A stretch of DNA of 64,000 nucleotides from NCBI RefSeq assembly GCF_009727055.1, contig NC_052354.1:45839348-45903347 (forward strand), read 5' to 3'. Below, piece after piece: positions 56,502 to 64,000 of this stretch. The first letter of the stretch is position 1, and the number at the start of each line of letters is the position of its first letter. The translations under genes were made by a program, and so were the position numbers. The notes beneath the pieces were generated by a model. That model did no database searches, had not been told where the DNA came from, and saw only the letters and a program-made list of their open reading frames with translations. The stretch is from Benincasa hispida. Lineage: Eukaryota > Streptophyta > Magnoliopsida > Cucurbitales > Cucurbitaceae.

Positions 56502-56630
56502 GATCCCAAAATGACTTTCACGTAAGACATGATCCTATGTTGTATATTGATCCCAAAATGACTTTCACGTAAAACATGATCCTATATTGTATATTGATCC
56601 CAAAATGACTTTCACGTAAGCTTCCTCACT
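56502..56630. repeat. 47-bp tandem repeat, two full copies and a partial third
   Basis: GATCCCAAAATGACTTTCAC recurs at 56502, 56549 and 56596. Full units are 47 bp and end ATGTTGTATATT or ATATTGTATATT. The third is cut by TTCCTCACTATGG, where a Copia LTR begins. Confidence 0.9.
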
Positions 56631-58270
56631 ATGGGTGCGGCCTATGTTGTATACTGATACAAATGACATGATCACAAAATCGTTCATGTGGATAGATGTG
56701 AGTGGAGGCATCCTATGCAAAAGAGTTTTGCATAAAACTGGACCATGAAATAGTCACTTTTCTTTATAGCGACCGTTTACTGTTAAAACTGACTATTTCA
56801 AATTTGATGACCTAGGGTAACTCGATCTTAATCCTGAGTTAACTATGAACTCTTGTTTATTCGAGATTATCTTTTTATCTGCATAGGTGAGAGTAGTTCA
56901 ACAACACTGCTCAATAAGCCTCTCATTTTGGGGATAAGACCAGATAGATAGCTAGAGAAATAGTTCCGTAGGATGGAAATCACTTCTACCCATTTTAAGG
57001 TTAGCAGATAGGTTGTTCCCTTAAGTACTAATTCCTGGTCATGAACAAAGGGCCTCCGCCCTTTCATGGTCAAGAGGGACATAGTTTATTAGTTGGACTA
57101 TAAACCAATTATTCAATAGAGGTACAATGGGAGCTTAAGGAGCAAGATGTATTTAGAGGGGTAAAACGATAATTTTGACCTAACTGTAAAATAAGAACGA
57201 TCTGTGAAGAATCAACTTACTGGTTATGGTTAAATCAAGTGGACAGAAATATATCTACAGTGAGAATAGTGTAGCCATCGAGCTATAGTGGTGTGTCTCA
57301 ATGGTTAACAAATATTGATTAATTCGGGTTAAAGTGTTTAACTGATTAATCTTAAATCGTTGGAGCTCATGATCTGTAGGTCCATAAGGTCCCCTACTAG
57401 CTCGTAAAAGGTTAAACATTTTATCAGAAAATTGAACGAATTTGAAGTATTCAAATTCGAAATTAGGGTTGAGAATTTGTAATGTTCAATTTCAATTTTA
57501 GGGTTTAGATAATTATATCCAATATAATTAACACTTAAATTTATCGAAATTAAATGTAATTGGAGAGTTTAAAATATTTAAATATTGATTACATGATTAG
57601 GGATTCATGTTTGAATTAGATGTTTTATTAATTCAATATTTGATATTAAATTATTAATTAATTAATTAATTTTGTTTAATTAATCATTTAAAATAAAATG
57701 ATTTTTTTTCTTTTTTAAAAAGATCAATTTATAGAAATTGAATTAAGTTTTAATTTTTTGTTAACATTAAAATTAATTTGAAAAATTGAAATTGAATTAG
57801 TGGATTTATCCCAAACATGAGATTTTGAGTGGATTTCTCCACAATTCAACACTTTTCCCACTCACTTAATGCTAATTGAAGTATCAATTAGCTCAAAAAC
57901 AAAGTGCTTACATGCTTAAACTTGTTAAATACTTAAATTTCATAAATTGAAAGTTCATGCATGCTGAATTAGTTGAAAATTCTGAGAATTTGTGAAATTC
58001 TCTCAAACCCTCTCCAATCCCAACTTCTATTAAGCTCAATTGAGAGTTTTCACCATTCAATCCAAGACTGAGAATAGTAGAGAAGCTCTTTTGTGGTCTA
58101 CTAGAGATTTAGAGTTTAATTTCGTGGAGTTCAGTAAGAATCAACAAGAATTATACAATGGTATACACATATGAAGCCCTCTTTTTATTAAATATGTTTT
58201 TTTATCATGTTTTGAACTCAAATTAAATATAATTAGGATGCTCAATGATTCTGTCAGCTTCCACTTTATG
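56631..58270 (+). repeat. Copia LTR fragment (18202-type), start missing
   Basis: From about CTATGGGTGCGGCCTATG it aligns to the LTR at 18202 beginning some 270 bp in (GATACAAATGACATGATC, GGCATCCTATGCAAAAG, TATATCTACAGTGAGA), and reaches the AT-rich part and the end region (GATTCTGTCAGCTTCC). No coding sequence. Confidence 0.7.
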
Positions 58271-58274
58271 CTTG

Positions 58275-58849
58275 TTTACTCTATCACACGTTAATTTTAA
58301 TCTATAGTTTGTTATATGAATCTCGTCCATATAATTAATATTTGAGTCATATTCAAATATTTATCTCTCTCATGAAACTTTATGATATAATGTATCTACA
58401 TATATTATATTAATTGTATCTCATACAATTAATTTCCTTTAATTAATTTGAACAATTCAAATTAATCCAAAATTAATTGATTCTCATTGACCCTTATTGG
58501 GCTACCAAGGGGACCTTATGGACCTACAAATTAAAAGCTCCAATGATACAAGATTAATTAATTAAACTTTTTAATTAAATTAATCAACCTTCATTAACTG
58601 TCGATCACTCCACTGAAGACCAACAGCTGCATTCTTCGCACGTAGGTGTATTTCTGTGTCCATTGGATATGACTAATCAACAGTAAGTTGACCCTTCACA
58701 AATTGGTCATAGCTATAGTTGGGTCAAAATCACCATTTTACCTTTGTAGTTACATTTAACTCCTTAACTACCACTGATCACTCTAATGAATAATTAGTCA
58801 TAGTCTCACTTATAACTAGACCCTTCTTTGGCGAGTGAGAGGGTATGGC
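58275..58849 (-). repeat. Minus-strand Copia-type LTR fragment
   Basis: Reads like the 34200-34960 part of the minus-strand LTR at 26690-35190: ATAATGTATCTACATA, AACAATTCAAATTAATCC, AAGCTCCAATGATACAAGA, GTTGACCCTTCACAAAT, CATTTTACC. It is cut at 58849 by the Gypsy element. Confidence 0.7.
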
Positions 58850-61726
58850 TGTCACACACCCTCCCGAGCTCACCTCTCAAACCTAGAAGAAGGTGTGAGA
58901 ACAATAGATACCACCTTTTTGTGAAACTATAACATGTTTTTAATTGTTTTGCTCACTAAACTCACAGCCAAGGAAAATACTATAACAAAAATTCTTGGCT
59001 AAACTTATTTTATTACAAATCAATATAACGTTTATACAACTCCAGACTTTTAATTACTAAAATTTATAGTAGTAAACTTAAATTCGGAACTGTGACTGTA
59101 GTGTGGCAGACCTTGACCTTAGCAGCACCCTGAAACTCCTCAACAACCGCCACCTGAAAGGGGAAAACATAACAGGAAAGAATGAGCTTCAAGAAGCTCG
59201 GTGAGTGACATTTTAAAACATGTTTCCAAAACATCATCTTATTCAAGTATCAATTTAATGAACTTCAGGGTTTCAAATTTGAATATCAAGTATAACATTT
59301 TAGAAAATGTTTAAAAAAACCTTGGAAACATCGAATAAAATCCACTTTGTTATGAAATCATCATCCTTTGGCCTTAATGGAGGGAGAGCCCTTTTGCTCA
59401 ATCGCTCAACGTCGAAATCCTTAGTTAGTGTGGAGTAATGTCAACACAACCAACGTCAAAAAAATACCTAAATGCACATGGTTATGCCCTAGAAATTGTT
59501 ATACCTTAGGTATCAAGGGACCCAGATTACTTCTCTCAGTCCTTCAGTATCGGGTTTCCTCATTGAAACATCATAAAATCTCACATTCATTAAAGAATTC
59601 AGCCTTAAAACATCAAGTATTCTAGTAGCATAGACATCATAAATATAGAATTAATGAGGAATAACTTAATTCAAGGAATGCTTTGTAAAATATACTTCCG
59701 ACCATTAAAACTCAAGTATGCTTAAGAAATTTTATAAGAAAAGCATAAAACTTATTTTAAAACTTTAAGAATAGCATGCTCGGAAAAAATCTTAAATAAA
59801 ACACATAATAAGCTTATATAATGAAATCATTCATAAAAACATGTCGTTCACAGTTAACCGACAGTGTTTCCTCTTTTTTCTTCAAACCTTTTCACTTTCT
59901 GTTTCTTTCTGGAATCTTAGGCCTGCACTAGCCCAATTTTAACTTAGAATCTCATCTTTAGGGCTAGAACAACCTTAGAATACCTTCTTGGCCCTAAAAT
60001 TAGCTGACCAACTTCAACAGATATGAAAATAGGCTTCATATTCACTTAGGACAGCTGTGGATGCATGGTAGCCTTCCTCAGCACCAATTGGACGAATGGT
60101 TGCTTCCCCATGCCAGTTGGATGCATGGTCCACCCTTTTGGACACATGGTCTGCCTTCTCAACTCAACTCATACTTAGTTAGACGCTTGGACCTCTTCAT
60201 GAACGCATGGTTGGTCCATTCCAATGCATGCCTTACCCCCGGAACCCTAATTCTCTCCAACACTCCCCGTTTTGAGTTCTCTTTAGGAGAGCTTTGAGTT
60301 ATGATGGGAAATGAGGCTCCCTTGGGGTATTTATAGGCCCTAAAAGGTGTCCTTGTCACCCTTCCTAGGCCATCAACGCATGACATATGTTTTGCATGAA
60401 AATCCTAAATGTTAGCACCATGCAAAGTCTAGTACAAGGGTCCTTGAAACCTTCTACTTGCATACGAGCTTGAAGCGTCTCCACCATGCAAATTCCAATG
60501 CATAGTCCCTCTTTGAGTTGTCATTCAAGCCTTTTGCATATCCTATTATGCATCCACCTCACCCTAGACTCGACTGAGGCTTCATTTGGTTGAGCCACAT
60601 ATCTCTTTTTGCTGTCAATCTGACCTTGTTCTCCAAGTTTCCAAACTGACACATGGTAATCTATGTTGGGCACATGGTTGCTTCAAAAACCATCCTCTAT
60701 GCATCCAACATCTCCCCTATGCACCCATGAGGTGATTCCAATTGATGATTCCTTAGGTTTGGATGCATGGTTTATTAACTATATCACCAGCTTATCTCCT
60801 ATTCACCTAGTTTCCTCTTTGGTCTATGGCAAAGACATGTGTCCACTCACATTCTCTCTATCATGCATCCAACTAGGATTATTAGGCTTCATTGGTGTAA
60901 CTCTCTCCCAGGGGTTTGTCTTATGCCTCCATCTTGCTCCTCATGGATCTAAAATGGAATCCACAAGACCTCTTATGCACCAAATCCTAATCCTAGGCCC
61001 CCAATTCCAACCCCATGCACCAATCTTTCTTCCACTTCCTTCTCCTTTGGTTTCTATCTTCTTTTCAAAGAATAGTTTACTTCTTCAACTCAAGGAATAG
61101 CCATGTTTCCTTTTTTTTCTCTCTTTTCTCTTAAGCATGCACCCATCTATGCACCCACATGGCCATCTATGCGTCCAAGCTTCCATCTATGTGTCCAACA
61201 CCTCATCTATCATACAACCCTTCCCTCTTTAGGGTTTTCTCCACTTGTGGTGTCATATGTTGTCCAACACTTTAGCCAATTTCTCTCTCATAATATCCTA
61301 TGCACCCATTATTCTTTCCTTAGGCGTCTATCATGATTCTCTATACGTCCATCCCATTGTTTAACACATGGTTTCCCCTAGATTTAACATAATCTCATAG
61401 CATAGCTTCCCACATCCCTAGACATCCATAGTTTTTTAAAATCTCCCTTTGGGATGCGTTCAACATACTTCCTCTACCACATCATGCGTTGATCTCATCC
61501 AAGGTTCTCCATCTTCTCCTATGCTATGAATTCAACTCTTATTATTATACCATATTTTGGACACTTAGCCAAATTTTTACTCCAAACTACTATGCCTCCA
61601 ACACTTAGAAATTTTTCTTCCTCCAAGGCATAGTCTAAGTACTTAGTTTAACTCTTCCCTTCCAAAGCTTGAACTCTAAGCTCTTCTCTCCCTCTAAGGA
61701 GATCCTGTGAGGGCTTGGGTGTTACA
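58850..61726 (-). repeat. 3' LTR of the Gypsy element
   Basis: Plus-strand ends TGTCACACAC and GGGTGTTACA; on the minus strand the LTR starts TGTAACACCC directly after TAAAAGGGGGTAAA. About 2.88 kb, non-coding, with CATGGT / GATGCATGG words repeated at 60060-60210 and ATGCATCC-type words at 60540-60720 and 61140-61200. Open frames such as 60663-61100 have no domain. A second LTR-like start lies at 61800. Confidence 0.75.
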
Positions 61727-61740
61727 TTTACCCCCTTTTA
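61727..61740 (-). other. Polypurine tract of the Gypsy element
   Basis: The minus strand reads TAAAAGGGGGTAAA immediately before the LTR start TGTAACACCC. A second purine tract, AAGAAGGGTGGATT, precedes TGTAACACC at 61800. Confidence 0.65.
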
Positions 61741-61845
61741 GGCTCTGAGTATCCATCTGCTCGACAGCTGAAGAATTCTTGTCAAGATCTAGGTGTTACA
61801 AATCCACCCTTCTTAGAAAATTTCGTCCTCAAAATTTGCCACGTG

Positions 61846-62271
61846 TTCTATTACCGAAACAAGTAGGGATATTTATTCTTCATGTTCTCCTTGGGTTCCC
61901 ATGTAGCTTCCTCCACTTCAGGGTTTCTCCATAACACCTTACTAATGGTATCGATTTATTCGTTAATACATATTCTTTCCTATTGAGAATCTATATGGGC
62001 TCTTCCTCGTAAGTTAGATATTCGTTCAATTGTACCAATTGATCTTGCAAACATGTGTAAGGTCCAACACATATTTCCTTAATAATGATACATGAAAAAC
62101 ATCATGTATCCACGATAGCTCTGTAAGTAGAGCTAGTTTGTAGGCTGTTGGCCCGACCCGTTCAATTCTCTCATAAGGTTCTATGTATCTTGGGCTCGGT
62201 TTTCCCTTCCTATCAAATCTAAGTATTCCTTTCCATGAAGATAGTCTTAGGAATACTTGATCCCCGATCAC
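61846..62271 (-). pseudogene. Gypsy integrase C-terminus and chromodomain-like tail
   Basis: A minus-strand frame from 62271 reads GDQVFLRLSSWKGILRFDRK, GKPSPRYIEPYERIERVGPT and ELSWIHDVFHVSLLRKYV, the GPY/F-type end of Gypsy integrase. It is followed, with frameshifts, by YEEEPI (about 62010) and PLVKVLWRN-like plus EEATWEPKENMKNKYPYLF (about 61940-61850), a chromodomain-like tail that in this superfamily targets integration to chromatin. A stop after YN at 62026 and a shift near 61990 inactivate it. Confidence 0.85.
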
Positions 62272-62276
62272 AAATT

Positions 62277-63153
62277 CTAACTCTCTTCTTCGTTTGTATG
62301 CATAGTTATTTTGCCTATCTCGACTATCTTTAGATTTTCTCTGATCAATCTAACATTGTCCGAGGTCATTTGTACTAAATCTAGCCCTACTATTTTCCTT
62401 TCTCCAACTTCATACCAACAAATAGGAATTATGCATAGTCTTCCGTATAATGCCTCGCACCGGGCCATCCCAATACTGGAATGGTGATTATTGTTAAAGC
62501 AAATTATATTAACGGCAAGTGTGTATCCCAACTATCCATAAATCAACACATATGCCTTTAACATATCTTCCAAGGTTTGGATTGTTCGTTCTGACTATCC
62601 ATCCATCTGCAGATGAAACGCTATACTAAAATTCAACCTAGTACCAAGAGCCTTTTGCACAATGGGCCAAAATTTTAAGGTGAACCTCGGATTTCCATCT
62701 GATACAATTGACACCGGAGTTCCATACTGGCTCACCACTCTTTCTATATACAACTTGGCTAATTGATCGAGTGTAAATGTAACTTTAACTGGTAAGAGTT
62801 CAATTGTCTTTGTAAGTCGATGACTATTACCCATATACCATCATAATTGCTCAGGGTCTTGTGTAATCCAAACAAAAAATCCATTGTGACATGTTCCCAT
62901 TTCCACTATAGAGTGGGTTAAGCAATCCTGCAGGCCTTTGACGTTCAAGTTTAACCTGTTGACATACCAAGCACTTCTCTACAAACTTTTCTATGTTTCT
63001 TTTCATCCTAGGCCACCAATAGAACTTTTTCAAGGTTATGTACATCTTAGTACTGCCTGGATGCATAGCATAGGCCAAACTATGGGCTTCTTCTAGAATA
63101 GTTCTCTTTAGGTTTGTATCATTAAGTATGCACGCTCTACATTCCTTTAACAA
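62277..63153 (-). pseudogene. Gypsy integrase zinc region and catalytic core (broken)
   Basis: From 63153 (minus): EEAHSLAYAMHPGSTKMY and FYWWPRMKRNIEKFVEKCLV with CQQVKLERQRPAGLL, the HHCC zinc-binding region. The core follows with IVSDGNPRFTLKFW near 62700 (second catalytic Asp; the usual DRDPRF is DGNPRF). A linker region RCEALYGRLCIIPICWYEVG leads to 62277. Frames change at about 62850, 62590 and 62530. The catalytic Glu (normally in DGQTERTNQ) falls in the break at about 62595, so it cannot be confirmed. Confidence 0.85.
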
Positions 63154-63345
63154 GGCCTCATCTATTCTTAACTCATAATCTAATATTTGGTTCTTACTTA
63201 CTTCCTCCTACTGTCTTCTGTAAATTGGGATCCTCTGGTTGTTCTTTAAGAATATCATCTGTCAAAGTAGGCCTTATATGAAGATGTTCTATCAAACTCT
63301 CTTCCTGGCCTACTGTCAACATAGTGTTGACATTCTCTAATTTCT
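63154..63345 (-). pseudogene. Gypsy linker between RNase H and integrase, degraded
   Basis: About 190 bp with stops in all frames, joining the RNase H frame (ends 63346) and the integrase zinc region (starts 63153). No domain is expected in this short linker. Confidence 0.5.
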
Positions 63346-64000
63346 CTAGCAGCATGCCTTTAACTGAACTGAGGGTAGCTTTAGAAGTATCGCCTTCCTA
63401 CTTAATGCATCTGCTACTATATTCACCTTCCTGGGGTGGTACTCGATGATACAATCATAGTCTTTAATCAGTTCTAACCACCCCCTTTGTTTCAAGTTTA
63501 ACTCTTTTTTATCAAAGATATACCTTAAACTCTTATGATCAGTAAATATATTGCATCGTTCACCGAAAAGATAATGCCTCCATATTTTTAAAGCTAATAC
63601 TACGGCCACCAATTCCAAATCATGGGTAGAATAATTATGCTCATGCTTCTTCAACTGTCTAGAAACATAGGAATCTATCTTCCCTTTCTGCATTAATATA
63701 CTTCCAAATCCTTATCTGGAAGCATCACAGTAATCTCAAACTCCTTGCCCGGGACTAGAAGAATTAGGATTAGTGTGAACACCAATTTTTTTTTTCATTT
63801 TTGAAAACTCTCATCGTACTTTTTAGTCCATTCGAACTTTCAAACTTGTTAACAGAAGGGCTATTGTTGAAAAACCTTCCACAAATCTCTGATAATAACC
63901 TTCCAGGCCAAGGAAACTACATACTTCTGACACTGAGGTAGGTTGTTCCTATTTTACTATCATTTCTGTTTTCTGAAGATATATACTCACTCCTGTGGCC
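63346..64000 (-). pseudogene. Gypsy reverse transcriptase end and RNase H
   Basis: Minus strand from 64000: the last part of RT with VSEVCSFLGLEGYYQRFVEG and FSTIALLLTSL (about 63930-63840), stops near 63830 and 63750, then DYCDASR at the RNase H start (about 63720). An open 115-residue frame from 63693 contains [55 protein letters not shown] and a C-terminal [14 protein letters not shown] with ADALSRK. All are diagnostic of Gypsy RNase H, with catalytic Asp/Glu positions present. The sequence continues past the window edge. Confidence 0.9.

Larger units (their letters stand above)
58850..64000 (-). mobile_element. Ty3/Gypsy retrotransposon, minus strand, runs off the window
   Basis: From right to left on the minus strand: end of RT, RNase H, integrase with HHCC zinc region and core, GPY/F-type end and chromodomain-like tail, polypurine tract, then the 3' LTR (61726 to 58850). 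RT-RNase H-integrase order defines Ty3/Gypsy. The C-terminal WRNPEVEEATWEPKENM motif suggests a chromovirus such as Tekay/Del. Frameshifts are present but domains are much better preserved than in the Copia-1 and Ale-like remnants. The 5' LTR, gag and protease lie beyond 64000. It was inserted in a minus-strand Copia LTR (58275-58849). Confidence 0.88.

Noticed and set aside
60663..61100. 145-residue open frame on the plus strand
   Set aside because: It lies inside the Gypsy 3' LTR, antisense to the element, without a recognisable domain.

Overview
The window is plant nuclear DNA consisting almost entirely of transposable elements in several nested layers. It shows Ty1/Copia and Ty3/Gypsy pol remnants, initiator-Met-tRNA primer-binding sites, long AT-rich LTRs, a CACTA-type terminus, a MITE-like element and a 5S rRNA-derived stretch inside a retroelement. 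The style of the long LTRs that start TGTTGGG with 'atgtcctaaaactcg' reminds me of cucurbit genomes, but that is memory and was not checked. I see no intact host gene, tRNA gene, complete rRNA gene or CRISPR array. Every coding trace is a retrotransposon gag-pol with stops and frameshifts.

Layout: 1-1836 is flanking DNA with a GC-rich simple motif and a ~520 bp MITE-like element. 1837-15753 is an old Copia element (Copia-1). A solo LTR sits in its 5' LTR (2158-4022), and a minus-strand solo LTR sits in its integrase (8127-12123), itself split by a plus-strand solo LTR (8439-10240). 15755-17700 is a truncated minus-strand Copia. 17704-26042 is a chain of Copia remnants: RNase H tail, LTR, PBS-gag-protease, LTR fragment, RNase H tail, LTR. 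26536-26695 is a PBS and gag start of another Copia. 26861-33124 is a structurally complete Copia (Copia-4) with matching 5-bp target duplications, inserted in a minus-strand LTR (26690-35190).

35191-38090 is a CACTA-like non-autonomous DNA transposon. 38370-42049 holds three Copia LTR pieces, one inverted. 42050-54890 is an Ale/Retrofit-like Copia broken by a 5.25 kb insertion with target duplication AAATC (42953-48204; it carries a 64-bp minisatellite, a minus-strand PBS and gag start, and a 5S-like sequence) and by a ~3 kb LTR (49619-52671). 54891-58849 is a patchwork of LTR fragments with short tandem repeats. 58850-64000 is a minus-strand Ty3/Gypsy element running off the window: 3' LTR, polypurine tract, chromodomain-like tail, integrase, RNase H and the end of RT.

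There is no operon-like or pathway logic here; the relationships are insertional. The most distinctive observation is a family of three long solo LTRs whose first ~27 bp form a perfect hairpin with a GAAA loop, with paired compensatory changes between copies. I did not find a new gene system.
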